Source: an uncultured Coprococcus sp.
GTDB lineage: Bacteria; Bacillota; Clostridia; Lachnospirales; Lachnospiraceae
NCBI GenBank assembly: GCA_934247115.1
Contig: CAKQIY010000005.1
Location: 1 to 64,000 of the forward strand
Reading direction: 5' to 3'
Length of the DNA stretch: 64,000 bases
Below the pieces are notes generated by a model. It ran no database searches, was not told the origin of the DNA, and saw nothing but the letters and a program-made list of their open reading frames with translations. Shown in pieces: positions 8,614 through 19,669 of this stretch. A program made the position numbers and the translations under genes. How positions within the stretch are numbered: position 1 is the stretch's first letter; each line of letters starts with the position of its first letter.

Positions 8614-11600
8614 TTATTTTACTATAATCTGCACAGCCTGTGTAGTGCCATTTACAGTAATTACATAGACCGTACACTTTCCTGCAGCCTTTGCCTTTAT
8701 TCTTCCTTTGGCATCAACTGTAGCAACATTTTTATTTGTACATGCATACAAATACCTTGCACCATGTGTGCCATCAAGCACCATCTTGCTGGCATCTGCC
8801 TTGGTATATCCAGGTTTAAGCTGAATCGTCTGCTTAACTCCCAGCACGTAGCTCTTCTGTGGAAGCAGAACCTTCTTGATGTTGGTATATTTGCTGCTAT
8901 TGGTAACTATATGAAGCATGACACTATTGTCTATATACTTCTTCTTACCATTTACCAGCTTATATGCCTTTACTCTCAGCTTGATCGTATCTAACTTAGC
9001 AAGTGATTTGCCATTAATGCTGGATATTGTAACTCGGGTTGCCGATGCGCCCTTTACCGATTTAATAAGACTTTTCGAGTTAAAGTTTACATAGCACTCC
9101 TGTGCATATATATCATATCCGTCAGCCTTGTTAACCTTACCCCACACAACTGTCACTTTGTTTCCGGATACTACTGCATGGATATTCTTATTGATACCAG
9201 CTGTATTTTGTGCCGGTATTTTTGCTACAAACCTGGCATTGATTTTCATATTCTTATTTGCAGCAACCTTTACCGAAGTTTTTGTACTCTTGAAGCTTCC
9301 TGTCCAACTTCCAAGTTTACAGTTATTTGCCGCCTTTGCCGTGCAGATAAGAACCGTTCCCTCGATCACTGATGCACCATTCTTAACTGTTTTGCCTTCC
9401 GCAGTCTTGATTGTGATCGATCCGTTTTCAGTCTTTCCAATAGCTACCTTCACATACCTGAACTTGAATGCCGCTCTTATATTCATGTTCTTTGTCACCG
9501 TAAGTTTCACTGTAGTACCAGTCTTGCCCTTGGCATCTCCGCCCCAGGCTGACAGGTCACAATGCTTTGCAGGAATTGCCTTGCAGATGATATCTGTGCC
9601 TTCCTGAACCAGCTGTCCGTCAGATATCTCCTCACCGTCAGCTGTTGTGACAACTATCGTACCATTCTTCGCAGTGGCAATACTTACCTTGGCATATCTT
9701 GCCTTGAAGGCTGCTCCCACTGTGATACTTCCATCAAGAGCTTTTTCAAATGTGCTCTCAGCCTGATCTGCCGCATCCTCTGTCCATGCATCAAAGTCAT
9801 AGTACATATCCGGTGTTGCTGTGTATGTAAGAACAGTTTTCTCGTCAATCATTTCACCGTTCTCCACCTCTGTGCCATCTGGCTTTGTCACCTTTATGCT
9901 TCCATGCTCTGTATCTGCTATTGTGACAGAGTAAAGCTTAACTGCATCAACCTTAAACTCCATATTCTTTGTGACGTTTACATCACTTACAAGATATGCT
10001 CCTGTCTCAGTTCCATCCTCTGCAAGCACTGGCTGGACTGACATGATATTCTCTGACTCCTCTGAATTTCCAGCGTTCTCTGGTTCATCAATGATTATAT
10101 CTCTGATTCTCCAGCCCTCAGCAGGTGTAATAACAACACTCGCATCTCCGTTCTTTCTTACCATATTATCAAGAACTACGCCATTGTCATTCTTGAATAC
10201 CACATTGTCTGGTATCTTTGTAAGGTCTGTTATAGTGTAGGCTGTCTCTGGCGTGCTTTCACCACCTGCAGTCTCTATCAGATTATTATCTCTGTCATAA
10301 TTTCCCTCTGCAGGAATGCCATATCCAACTTTGTCAACAAGCTCTGCACTTACCTCTATGCTGTTTGTAACATCATTTAAAAGTATCTCGTTGGTAAATC
10401 CAAAGTCAGCGCCTGTCTCTTCCTTGACAACCTTTCCGCCTCTGATGTACTTAACTGTCCATGCCTGGATCATATAATCGTCAGAAGGTGTTATGGCAAA
10501 TCTTACATCCTTGCCCGAACCGATTCTCACTGAATTATTCTCAGCATTTATTGGCTTAAGTCCGCTTATATCTCCATCCTCGCCAACATAACCTGTACTG
10601 ATTGCTATATTGTCATATTTCTTAACTTCATCCTCATTCTTGAATATTACATCTACAAGAAGTGATGGTGCGATATATGCATATACGGTCGTATCTGCTG
10701 TTATGTCAGTGATCTCATACGTGAGTTCCTCTGATGCAACTTCATTTCCATCAACTACCCAGTGCTCAACTGTGTTGTATTCATCCTTAGGAGTAACTGT
10801 GATCGTCAGATCCTTATGTCTCTTGAGCTTAACCTCTCCTGATACGATCTCAAGTTCCTCACCGTCTGAAGATGCTGTGATCTTCGCCGATCCGGTTCCT
10901 GTTGTACCTACCTTAACTGTATACTCTGGAATCTCCACAAACTTAACATATACTGCCACATCTGTGTAGATAGTCTTCACCTCATAGGTGGTCTGCTCCA
11001 GTTCAGTGCCTTCTATAGCCTGTGTACACTCAGGATCAAGATACCAGCCCTCGATCATCTGTCCATCTGCAGGAGCTGCCGTAAATACTGCATCTCCGCC
11101 GGATACCTGACTATCGCCGCTTGTGATCTCAGCCTTCTCGTCCAGTCCATATACCGCTGTCACAGTTCCAAGAGCATTATCATTTGCCTCAAAGGTAATG
11201 ACTGACTTGAGTTCCTGCTTAGCAAAGTGAGCAACAACATCTATGTCAGATGCCACCTTGTCAACCACAAATACGTTGCTGCCAAGTTCCTCTGCTGTGT
11301 AATCCTTTGTTCCCTCTGCTGTCTTTACTGTAAATCCTGTACATTCCATGTACTGGTCGGCATCAGCTGTGAACTTAAGCTCTCTGTCTCCTCTGATATA
11401 TGCAAGATTGCCTTCGAGCTCCTCGCCAGCTGTCACATTTTCTGCCTTTATCTGTCCTCCCTCATCTGATGACCAGGTTATCTTATAAGCCGGTTTGTCG
11501 AATACAGCTCTGACATCAGCTCTTGTATCCTTTGGAACCTTGTACGTGAATACATCATCCGTCACTCTCTGGCTTATTCCATTTACCAGCCAGTCTGCGA

Positions 11601-14600
11601 CCTCGTAACCCTCTGCAGAAACAGCTGTAAACTCTACATCTGCCGTAGTTCCAAGCATATCTCCTGATACAAGATTCACACCTGATCTTCTGATAACTGC
11701 ACTTACCTCACCTGTGCCCTCTGTCTCCGGACCAAATGTGAGAACGTCACCGATAAGTTCAAGGCCTGCCATTACTGTGATATCCTTCATATCCTTAGTC
11801 ACAGTGATCTTCAAAGTATCATTTGTCTTCTTGTCTGAGAAGAGCTTAATGTTTTCTGTCTCATTGGTGAGCTTCTTTCCATCAATTATCCACTCCTTCA
11901 CATTATATCCCATATCCGGTGTAACCTTAAAGGTGATAACCGAATCTCTGTAGATATCTGTGATCTCTGCTGTCTTGTTCGCCGTCTCATCACTCACTAC
12001 AGCTCCGGTCTGTTCGTAAGCAGGAAGCTCCTTCCTTGAAACTGATGCCTGAATAGATCCATGTGTTCTGCCATGCAGCTCATCTCCTGAAGCCTTATCA
12101 ATATCCTTCAGTGAATAACCCGCTTTGATTATATTGTCTATCTTCTTAAAGCTGAATTCTACTCTCACATCACATGCAAAGCCCTCTTCCGGAGCCGCCC
12201 ATGTGAATGTGTAAAGTTCAGTGTCGGACGCACTCTCTGCGAGCTTGGCTGCTGCCTCACCATCAGCCTCTGTCCACTTATAAACTGAAACGCCACCATA
12301 GCTTACTGTTATATCACTAAGCTCATAGCCCTTATTAGAAGATGCCTCAAATACCAGTGAATCACCACTCTTATATGGGATACATGCTCCACTCTCGATG
12401 CTTTCTGTACCGTATCTGGCTGTAACGTCTATTCCGCTGTCTGAAGACCATGTGATTACCGGCTGCTTATAGTAGTACACAATTACCTTTGTATCCTTAC
12501 CAAGATAGTTAAATGTGTACTTCTCCTTGCCAGCATCTAACTTTTCTGTCTCCACCTTCTCGCCATTTATCTCCCAGTAAGCTATCTCATAGCCCTTATA
12601 CGGTGTTGCCGTAAATTCAACATCTGTACCCTGAAGCTGCTTATCTCCTGACTGAAGAACATCTGTTGTTCCTGCAACAACAGCCTCTATAGAGCCCGGA
12701 ATCACACTCTTATCAGGTGTATCCTTCTCTGATTCCAGTTCTGAATCAAACACAAGCTTATACCTGTTTGGTGCTGTATAGGTTACAACATAATCTATAT
12801 CAGATGTCACATTATATACTGTCATCTTCTTAAGATCTGTTGAAACTGTTCCAATATCAACACCATCAGCTGTAGTCCAACCATCCAGAAGGAGTCCAGA
12901 TGGAACTGTAACCTCAATAGTTACATTATCGCCTCTCTTGATTTCATACTTTCCGGCCTCATTCTTCTCAATAACCGTAACGTCTCCATCTCTGTCCGCA
13001 GTAACCATGACATCAACGCCGGTAGCTGCGGTAGTTGTTCCATCGCTGCCTGCGACAACAGGCGAAACGCTTATCGCAAAATCTTCGGCTTCAGCAAAGT
13101 ATGCTGTGATAACTGTGTTCTCACTGATCTCCTTTGCATCATATGAAAGTCCTGTATAGTTTGTAATCTGGTCATCAGCCTTAACGGTTCTCTCAACTCC
13201 GTCCTCTCCGATAACCGTCCAATGATCAAGCGTATATCCGTTCTTTGGAGAAGCTGTAATTCTCACCGTCTGCTCTACATGAATATTTCCACCTGAGCCA
13301 AATGCTTTTCCAGCCACACCATTTGTTATATACTTTGCTGACAGACTTCCGTTGTCAGGATTATCCGGTTCAAAACTGAGTGAATGATATACAGGCTCAA
13401 AGCCTACAACTACAGATATATCCTTGGTAAGAGTATCAATCTCTAACTGTGAACCTGTGTAGGTTCCGTTTCCGGATACTTCTCCGGCACTATTTGTAAC
13501 CTTCTTACCATTCAGTGTCCACTCTTTAACCTGATATCCCTTTGCAGGTGATGCGTCAAATGTGACATCTGCGTTCTCAGGAAGCTTTGTTCCACTTTCA
13601 ACCAGAAGGCTGTCTGTGACTGCATCCTTGTTTGTCTTATATTTAATTGCAATTGATCCATGGGTACTTGAAGTACCACCCGCTACAGTGTACACATTTC
13701 CTACGAGCTTATACTTGGCATTTACAAATTTCATATTGTATCTGTCATCAAGATAATCCATATTCGCTGTGTACTTATCATTTTTATCCATCAGGATATT
13801 ATTTGTTATATCGTAGGTTCCCTGTTCCTGTGCTGTAACACCGGCCGATGAGATGACATAGTCCTTATCACGTTCAGGCATATATCCGCTGTCCCAAGAC
13901 TTAAGCCCTGTCACATCTGCATCTTCACAGGATCTGTCTGAGTCGTTGATACCCTTTTCTGTATCCTTGGCAGTTATATAAAGATCAGCCTTGGATACCC
14001 AGATACTCTTAGTGGCAATATTTCCACCATTTTCAGCCTTGATGACAAAGTTTCCTGTTGCCTTTGGAACAAAGCTTCCATTGCTAAAGCTGTAGGTTCC
14101 TGCATCCGCTTCGCTATACTGTCCATTCTGGCTCTTGTATACCTTATATGTTGTTCCGTTCACCTCTGTGATATTGGATAATGCTCCGGTTTCTGACTCA
14201 ACCTTTATAAATCTCATATTAACAGAGTCACCATACTGAACACTGCTCTCCGAGTCAAGAGAAACCATCTGACGTTCCTTATATGATGTATAGATGGTCA
14301 TCTGGCTGGTGTAGCTCTCATTGTACTTGTCGTTACCATTGTAGCATGCATATACCTTATATGTTCCCTCACCCTGTGGGATCCAGTCTGCTGTATACTT
14401 GCCATCTTTGTATTCTGCATTGATGATCTCAAAGTTAGGCCCATCTACATAGAATGCCACGTTTCCTTCAAGCTTCTCTCCTGCTTCTGACTCTGCGTAG
14501 CAGGTAAGCTTTATTGTCTCACCGGTAACCTTCTTGTCGGGCTCTATAACTGTCCTCTTGTATGATGCAGTCTTTGTCATAGGCTTCAGGGATGACACCG

Positions 14601-17600
14601 CCACCTTTGTGCCGGAGTCGACCATAACTGAAGTATTGTATGACATTGAGCATACACCGATAACTTTGTTGTCAGCTGCATTTGTGTAACAGTACAGGCT
14701 ATTTGAACCTTTTTCATCCTTCAACAGGTAGAAGTTGTACTTGCTGCCACTCTCTGTCCACTTAGTGTCTATCTTGTTGTATGTGATTCCTTCATATGTA
14801 TATGAAACAGTCTCACCCTCAGCTACATCTGCCTTCGTAAGCGGATAGCTCTTGCTGGTTATAGTTGTTGAGCCTCCATTTACCGTTGCTATCTCAATAG
14901 TTGCCTTATAATCTGACTTTTCTGTAGACAGCTCAGTAGATTTAACATTAGAGCTTGTGAAGCTGGTTCCCTCTGGAACATTGCCATTGGCATCTTTATT
15001 GATCGTTCCATTAAATCCATAATATTTGCCATTACCAGTCTTCCATATGTATCTTGTTCCATCTGTCAGAAGGGTATACTCTGTTCCAGAGCTTGCAAAA
15101 AATACTCCCTGACTATACTGGACAGTCTCTTCCTTGCTTTGAGGTATGGTTCCACCGGCAAAGACAACACTCTCATTTGGCACGCTCTCCCCTTTTGTTA
15201 CGTTGTACAATTCCAGATAGGATACACTAGGTGCCTTGTCAACTGTCAGTGTAGCCGGCTTGGTATACAGGGACACATCATTATAGTAAACTCTGCATCT
15301 GTACTGAACACCGTCCATATCTTCATTTACACCTGTCAGCTTCAGACTCGCTGCTGAACCACCCTTTGCGATGGTACTCCAGTATCCGTCTTCGTTGGTC
15401 TGCCAGCTGTAGCCTACATTTTTTCTGTTTCCGTTCTCATCCTCATACTGTCCACCTGCGGAGAATTCAGCCGTTCCACCTGAGTATGTGCTCGTATCCT
15501 GAGGATCCTTCGTCACCTTAAAGTTGGCACTGTTCTGAAGTGTGGATGCAGAAACTGACGGGCTGTATATACTCTTTGCACCGATAGCATCTACAGATCT
15601 TACTGAAAATGTATATGTTCTGTTTGGTACAAGTTCCTTCACCTCATAATCAGTTACTGTATATGGCACTGTAGCCTTATGGTTATAATTTCCGGCAGCA
15701 TCCACCATGTATATCTCATAATAAGCAACCTTCTCCGATGCCTCCCATGAAAGGCTTATGCTGTTCTTAGTCGCATTCTTAACCGAAAGATCCATAGGCA
15801 TATATGGCGGTCTGTCTACATTTCTCACGTCATAGCCCACAATATATGTAGGGCAGTTTGATGATGTGATATTGGTCTCACCTACCATAAGCTTCCAGTC
15901 AAATAAATAATCCGGGCAATCCTTCGGGACATTGTCTACCGTTCCTGAGAAGCTCATTCCCTTTGTAGTGCTTTCAGTATGACTGTAACCAGCCTCCGTG
16001 CTGCTGGTAACACCAACCTTTGTGCTATTTCCAAGGAAACCGCCTCCGCCTCCAACCTTGAGGTTTATCTCAAGAGAAGCTGTTATCGTGTGCTCTTCCT
16101 CTTCTTCCGTGCTGATCGTCTGGGTTATATCAGCTCCGCTGCTTGATGTTGAGCTTGCCCAATTTCCTGAGTATGTATATAAACGTCTGCCCTGGACTGC
16201 ACCCGGATAAGTCTCCGGATATCCAGCTCTGCTCTTAAGAATATTATCGCGTATCTTTGTGAGTCCATTCGTCCGCTCCGCTATCTCATCATAATCGTCC
16301 ACATCTATTACAGATGTAGAAATTCCCATAGGCACCGGCAGAACGAGCTGATCCCAATTGCCGGTCTTTGGATTGTACATGTCATACACATAGTACATAT
16401 ACTTCATGCAATACATTACCACCTGGTCTTCACCACCACCTGCGGCATTGTACTGAACCTCATATTCCACAGACTTTGACTTGTTGTACTCATAGCCTGC
16501 ACCTATAGAGGTCTCAGCCTCCATCTCGGCACTTCCAAAGAGGGACACCTCCGTCGACGTATACACTCCAACCTTCTGGGTTATGCTTCCACCGTTAGAG
16601 GTTGAACTGCCTTTGCTCGTGGAGAAAGATGTTCCCCCATTATTCACGTAATCATAAGCTTCATTTGCATCCTTGAAATACGGACTTGCCTGAAGTATCG
16701 CATACACCTCCGGATTGGTGTATATCACATATTTGCTGTCGAATTGAAGCCTAACAGAGTCATCATCTATATCCGGAAGGCAGAGTGATATAAATGTTCC
16801 GTATGTATCATTTCTCCTATTTGATCCTGCTATTACACCCTCCTGTGAGCTGTAAGCACTGCCATCCACCTTAGAGAAGGTTGCTATATCCATCCAATAG
16901 TAGTCCTCTGAGCTGTTGACCTCGCCATCTCTGTGAGTTCCTACAACACAAATAAAGCTCTCCCTGTATCTGACTGCCTCTGGATCAGTGTCAATACATC
17001 CTGCTGATACCTCTCCAATCCATATCTGTTCTTTACCCTTACTGTCATTCTTTGGTTTTACCTGACTCGAGCAGAGGCTTATGCTGCCTATCTCCTCATT
17101 AATTCCTTCGTCAGCTTTGAAACTATATATCTCACCTCCAAAGAGAATGCTGTCCGAATGTGCAGAGCCATTGACCCCCTCAAGATCTGCACAGGCAAGA
17201 GGAAACGGTGCATATACAGGTCTGAATCTGGTATTAGAATCATTTGAACTGTAAGAATTAAATATCTTACTGCTCTTTGAACCAAGTTCATGAGTCATGA
17301 AACCTGACTTCACTACCTTCCCATTAACCGGGTTTATATAGAAATATCTGTAGGCCGCTTTTCCGTTGACAGAACTGTCCTGTGCCTCATAGCCCGCAGT
17401 CACGATAGTGGTGACAGCCACACTTCCGTCCGGAAGCATAAAATCGCCAAAGGTACAATTGGCCGACGCCATACCTGTTGCGCCGCCCTTTAAGGCTTCA
17501 TGCTCAAGTCCCGGATACGCCTTTATCCCACCATCAAAATTGTAAACAGAGAGGAAGGACTGGTTTGCCAAGTCTGAGCTTCCCACGGATGCAGACACAG

Positions 17601-18651
17601 TCACCGCCAGCTCATCATCACCATTTCTGTCCAGATCTCCTGATGCAAGCCCCACTACCGGAATCTTGTATATCGTCTGATGCCAGGTGTCGCCACCGCC
17701 ATATTTTGATGCCTCTCCAGCGGCAATCTTAAGCTGTTCTCCCTTATGAAACGCACCTTTTCCCTCACCAATATACACGTCAACAAGAGCCTTTCTGATA
17801 CCGTTCTCATCAACATATTCTCCTGTATATACGAATATATCGTCTTTTCCATCACCGTTTATATCTGCCTTCTCCACCTCAAACATGGCATCCAGCTCCT
17901 GGACATATCTTCTTCCGAAGTAGGCCATATGCGAGCCTGTTATGAAGCTGCTGGCGTTATATGAAGGTGTATATTTTCCAACTGCTATTCTCTCTCCATC
18001 TGAGTTGATCTTGAAGATCTCTAGCTGTATCTTACCTTTATAGGTTACGTTATTATATTTGGTCGTACTTTTATCACCATAGGCACGAAGCTCAGCGATA
18101 TAATTATCTTTTCCCGCGTCCGCATCGCCCGCATCACCCGCATCAAATGCAACGCTTGTGGCATAGATACCGCTGAAACTATTATACGCAGTCTTCATGC
18201 TGTTGCCCCTGTTGGAGCTGATCTTACTTCCTATAGTTCCACCTTTCCCGGTTTCAACCTCACCACTGATATTATAGTACTCATAAGCTCCATCCAGATT
18301 CCCGCCACCATCAGATACATCCGGCGTTCTGTTTTTATCACTATTTATTCTGTCAAATCCATTTCTGACAGTATAGACATTGTCGTCTATTCCATTCGCC
18401 GCAGCATACACCTCGCTGACCTTCCTGAGCTGCACTGTACTGCCAGTGTCATATGGCACAGGTGCCTCATCCTCATCCACTTTAAGATCAAGCTTAAGGG
18501 ATTTATAGGTATTCTCATCAATGTCCCTGGTTGCCACCTTGTTGTCAGATGAACTGGCCGCCGCCTTCGCCGTTACCGGCAGGCTTAGCCCTGAGAACAT
18601 TGACAAGAGCATACTGGCCGCCAGTGCCCAGCTTATCGCCCTCTTTCTCAT
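8614..18651 (-). CDS. Giant exported repeat protein: FG-GAP-like, beta-rich core, FN3, Ig-like, about 15 InlB-type repeats, Big_2
   Basis: A 3345-aa secreted protein. Start MRKRAISW at 18651 is preferred: AAAGGGG upstream and a signal peptide (basic end, ALAASMLLSMFSGL, then AKAA). Order seen: FG-GAP/VCBS-like calcium loops (ADINGDGKDD near residue 260, GDLDRNGDD near 340); a Ser/Thr/Gly-rich alternating beta region (about 690-960) homologous to the 2141-aa protein; FN3 (about 975-1065); Ig-like domains to about 1600; some 15 divergent InlB B-repeats, each with a GY.V..W signature; FN3-like and Big_2 domains at the C-terminus. No LPXTG motif or membrane anchor is seen, so attachment is unknown. 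Likely adhesion, glycan binding or membrane attack; not determined. Own promoter and a leader hairpin. Confidence 0.85.
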   Translation of the reverse strand: MRKRAISWALAASMLLSMFSGLSLPVTAKAAASSSDNKVATRDIDENTYKSLKLDLKVDEDEAPVPYDTGSTVQLRKVSEVYAAANGIDDNVYTVRNGFDRINSDKNRTPDVSDGGGNLDGAYEYYNISGEVETGKGGTIGSKISSNRGNSMKTAYNSFSGIYATSVAFDAGDAGDADAGKDNYIAELRAYGDKSTTKYNNVTYKGKIQLEIFKINSDGERIAVGKYTPSYNASSFITGSHMAYFGRRYVQELDAMFEVEKADINGDGKDDIFVYTGEYVDENGIRKALVDVYIGEGKGAFHKGEQLKIAAGEASKYGGGDTWHQTIYKIPVVGLASGDLDRNGDDELAVTVSASVGSSDLANQSFLSVYNFDGGIKAYPGLEHEALKGGATGMASANCTFGDFMLPDGSVAVTTIVTAGYEAQDSSVNGKAAYRYFYINPVNGKVVKSGFMTHELGSKSSKIFNSYSSNDSNTRFRPVYAPFPLACADLEGVNGSAHSDSILFGGEIYSFKADEGINEEIGSISLCSSQVKPKNDSKGKEQIWIGEVSAGCIDTDPEAVRYRESFICVVGTHRDGEVNSSEDYYWMDIATFSKVDGSAYSSQEGVIAGSNRRNDTYGTFISLCLPDIDDDSVRLQFDSKYVIYTNPEVYAILQASPYFKDANEAYDYVNNGGTSFSTSKGSSTSNGGSITQKVGVYTSTEVSLFGSAEMEAETSIGAGYEYNKSKSVEYEVQYNAAGGGEDQVVMYCMKYMYYVYDMYNPKTGNWDQLVLPVPMGISTSVIDVDDYDEIAERTNGLTKIRDNILKSRAGYPETYPGAVQGRRLYTYSGNWASSTSSSGADITQTISTEEEEEHTITASLEINLKVGGGGGFLGNSTKVGVTSSTEAGYSHTESTTKGMSFSGTVDNVPKDCPDYLFDWKLMVGETNITSSNCPTYIVGYDVRNVDRPPYMPMDLSVKNATKNSISLSWEASEKVAYYEIYMVDAAGNYNHKATVPYTVTDYEVKELVPNRTYTFSVRSVDAIGAKSIYSPSVSASTLQNSANFKVTKDPQDTSTYSGGTAEFSAGGQYEDENGNRKNVGYSWQTNEDGYWSTIAKGGSAASLKLTGVNEDMDGVQYRCRVYYNDVSLYTKPATLTVDKAPSVSYLELYNVTKGESVPNESVVFAGGTIPQSKEETVQYSQGVFFASSGTEYTLLTDGTRYIWKTGNGKYYGFNGTINKDANGNVPEGTSFTSSNVKSTELSTEKSDYKATIEIATVNGGSTTITSKSYPLTKADVAEGETVSYTYEGITYNKIDTKWTESGSKYNFYLLKDEKGSNSLYCYTNAADNKVIGVCSMSYNTSVMVDSGTKVAVSSLKPMTKTASYKRTVIEPDKKVTGETIKLTCYAESEAGEKLEGNVAFYVDGPNFEIINAEYKDGKYTADWIPQGEGTYKVYACYNGNDKYNESYTSQMTIYTSYKERQMVSLDSESSVQYGDSVNMRFIKVESETGALSNITEVNGTTYKVYKSQNGQYSEADAGTYSFSNGSFVPKATGNFVIKAENGGNIATKSIWVSKADLYITAKDTEKGINDSDRSCEDADVTGLKSWDSGYMPERDKDYVISSAGVTAQEQGTYDITNNILMDKNDKYTANMDYLDDRYNMKFVNAKYKLVGNVYTVAGGTSSTHGSIAIKYKTNKDAVTDSLLVESGTKLPENADVTFDASPAKGYQVKEWTLNGKKVTNSAGEVSGNGTYTGSQLEIDTLTKDISVVVGFEPVYHSLSFEPDNPDNGSLSAKYITNGVAGKAFGSGGNIHVEQTVRITASPKNGYTLDHWTVIGEDGVERTVKADDQITNYTGLSYDAKEISENTVITAYFAEAEDFAISVSPVVAGSDGTTTAATGVDVMVTADRDGDVTVIEKNEAGKYEIKRGDNVTIEVTVPSGLLLDGWTTADGVDIGTVSTDLKKMTVYNVTSDIDYVVTYTAPNRYKLVFDSELESEKDTPDKSVIPGSIEAVVAGTTDVLQSGDKQLQGTDVEFTATPYKGYEIAYWEINGEKVETEKLDAGKEKYTFNYLGKDTKVIVYYYKQPVITWSSDSGIDVTARYGTESIESGACIPYKSGDSLVFEASSNKGYELSDITVSYGGVSVYKWTEADGEAAAKLAESASDTELYTFTWAAPEEGFACDVRVEFSFKKIDNIIKAGYSLKDIDKASGDELHGRTHGSIQASVSRKELPAYEQTGAVVSDETANKTAEITDIYRDSVITFKVTPDMGYNVKEWIIDGKKLTNETENIKLFSDKKTNDTLKITVTKDMKDITVMAGLELIGDVLTFGPETEGTGEVSAVIRRSGVNLVSGDMLGTTADVEFTAVSAEGYEVADWLVNGISQRVTDDVFTYKVPKDTRADVRAVFDKPAYKITWSSDEGGQIKAENVTAGEELEGNLAYIRGDRELKFTADADQYMECTGFTVKTAEGTKDYTAEELGSNVFVVDKVASDIDVVAHFAKQELKSVITFEANDNALGTVTAVYGLDEKAEITSGDSQVSGGDAVFTAAPADGQMIEGWYLDPECTQAIEGTELEQTTYEVKTIYTDVAVYVKFVEIPEYTVKVGTTGTGSAKITASSDGEELEIVSGEVKLKRHKDLTITVTPKDEYNTVEHWVVDGNEVASEELTYEITDITADTTVYAYIAPSLLVDVIFKNEDEVKKYDNIAISTGYVGEDGDISGLKPINAENNSVRIGSGKDVRFAITPSDDYMIQAWTVKYIRGGKVVKEETGADFGFTNEILLNDVTNSIEVSAELVDKVGYGIPAEGNYDRDNNLIETAGGESTPETAYTITDLTKIPDNVVFKNDNGVVLDNMVRKNGDASVVITPAEGWRIRDIIIDEPENAGNSEESENIMSVQPVLAEDGTETGAYLVSDVNVTKNMEFKVDAVKLYSVTIADTEHGSIKVTKPDGTEVENGEMIDEKTVLTYTATPDMYYDFDAWTEDAADQAESTFEKALDGSITVGAAFKARYAKVSIATAKNGTIVVTTADGEEISDGQLVQEGTDIICKAIPAKHCDLSAWGGDAKGKTGTTVKLTVTKNMNIRAAFKFRYVKVAIGKTENGSITIKTAEGKTVKNGASVIEGTVLICTAKAANNCKLGSWTGSFKSTKTSVKVAANKNMKINARFVAKIPAQNTAGINKNIHAVVSGNKVTVVWGKVNKADGYDIYAQECYVNFNSKSLIKSVKGASATRVTISSINGKSLAKLDTIKLRVKAYKLVNGKKKYIDNSVMLHIVTNSSKYTNIKKVLLPQKSYVLGVKQTIQLKPGYTKADASKMVLDGTHGARYLYACTNKNVATVDAKGRIKAKAAGKCTVYVITVNGTTQAVQIIVK

Positions 18652-18692
18652 ATTAAATTTCCCCTTTCTTTCATTGTCAGTGATAAATTTTT

Positions 18693-18745
18693 GGGTGGCT
18701 GCAGAGCTCACATATATCTGTGGCGTATGAGCATCTGAGTCACCC
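18693..18745 (-). promoter_or_regulatory. Leader hairpin in the 5' UTR of the giant protein mRNA
   Basis: Imperfect inverted repeat of about 53 bases: minus strand GGGTGaCT.CAGA.GCTCA.TA pairs with TATGTGAGC..TCTG..AGCCACCC. It lies between the promoter and the start codon and lacks a T-run, so it is more likely an mRNA stabiliser or regulatory fold than a terminator. Confidence 0.5.
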
Positions 18746-18780
18746 GGTCAATTTACACTTGTTGTTTAGTGTTCCTTTTA

Positions 18781-18809
18781 ATTATAGATTGCCAGCTTCC
18801 ATATGTACA
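18781..18809 (-). promoter_or_regulatory. Promoter of the 3345-aa protein gene
   Basis: On the minus strand TGTACA (18804-18809), a 17-base spacer, and TATAAT (18781-18786). The poor -35 with a good -10 fits an activator-dependent promoter. The 5' UTR would be about 120 bases. Confidence 0.6.
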
Positions 18810-18837
18810 CTAACCAAACGGCTAGTAATGGCCAGCA

Positions 18838-18899
18838 AAACCAAAAACAGGCAACTAAATACAATTATGTATATATTGTATCTATTTGCCTGTTTTTCT
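18838..18899. terminator. Intrinsic terminator after xpt
   Basis: Long stem with outer arms AAAACAGGCAA / TTGCCTGTTTT and inner ATACAAT / ATTGTAT. Minus-strand transcripts from xpt end in TTTTTGGTTTT. It insulates xpt from the giant-protein promoter. Confidence 0.88.
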
Positions 18900-18933
18900 T
18901 ATGTGTGATAATTTTGTGCTGCTTGCCTTTATT

Positions 18934-19515
18934 CTACTGCTCCCTAAACATGATCTTACCGGTTGTGGCGTCCATGCTGTCGACGATGGCAAGTGACTCA
19001 AGGTGATAACCAAGATTCCTGATAACCTGTCCGCCCGTCTGGAAGCCCTTCTCAACTGCGATTCCGATACCCTCAACGCTTGCGCCCGCTGACTTAACTA
19101 TAGAGATAAGTCCCTGAAGGGCACATCCATTTGCAAGGAAGTCATCTATAATAAGGATCTTATCCTCAGGATTGATAAACTTCTTGGATACGATGACCTG
19201 ATTCTTGCACTTGTGTGTGAATGACTCAACCTCCGCCACATACACATCACCCTCTATGTTGATACTCTTTGACTTCTTCGCAAATACAACTGGCACGTCA
19301 AAATGTCTCGCCACAACACATGCAATTCCTATTCCTGATGCCTCTATGGTGAGTATCTTGTTGATCTCAGTTCCTTCAAATCTCTTCTTGAACTCCTCAC
19401 CTATCTGGTCAAACAGACGGATATCCATCTGGTGGTTAAGGAAGCTGTCCACCTTGAGCACGTTGCCCTCCTTAACTATTCCGTCCTTCATAATTCTCTC
19501 TTCCAAAAAGTTCAC
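18934..19515 (-). CDS. xpt: Xanthine phosphoribosyltransferase
   Basis: A 193-aa cytosolic purine-salvage enzyme that makes XMP from xanthine and PRPP. Seen: the PRPP-binding loop ILIIDDFLANGCA (about 125-137), and family landmarks MDIRLFDQIG, ILTIEASGIGIA, VPVVFAKK and EKGFQ.GG. Length is normal for Xpt. The start is GTG at 19515, 8 bases after AAGGAGG. It forms its own unit between two giant surface-protein genes and has a strong terminator. In many Firmicutes xpt is under a purine riboswitch; I looked upstream (19516-19669) and did not find its core. Confidence 0.93.
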   Translation of the reverse strand: MNFLEERIMKDGIVKEGNVLKVDSFLNHQMDIRLFDQIGEEFKKRFEGTEINKILTIEASGIGIACVVARHFDVPVVFAKKSKSINIEGDVYVAEVESFTHKCKNQVIVSKKFINPEDKILIIDDFLANGCALQGLISIVKSAGASVEGIGIAVEKGFQTGGQVIRNLGYHLESLAIVDSMDATTGKIMFREQ

Positions 19516-19669
19516 GTTGTAATCCTCCTTGTATATCTGTCATGCACAGACCACCACTCCACACCTTAAGCCGTATGTGTGATGATCCGTGCGCTATGAT
19601 CTGATTAAGGACATCATACAACAACAATTTACGTTTTTCCAGACTTATTATCAGTATTGGCAAACGGAT

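Noticed and set aside
18652..18780. c-di-GMP riboswitch in front of the 3345-aa protein
   Set aside because: The leader has an imperfect hairpin but none of the conserved words of the GEMM fold; the GGDEF gene in the window is not evidence enough.
19516..19669. Purine riboswitch upstream of xpt
   Set aside because: The conserved core (loop pairing and junction words of the guanine/xanthine class) is not present; only a generic leader with AAGGAGG is seen.
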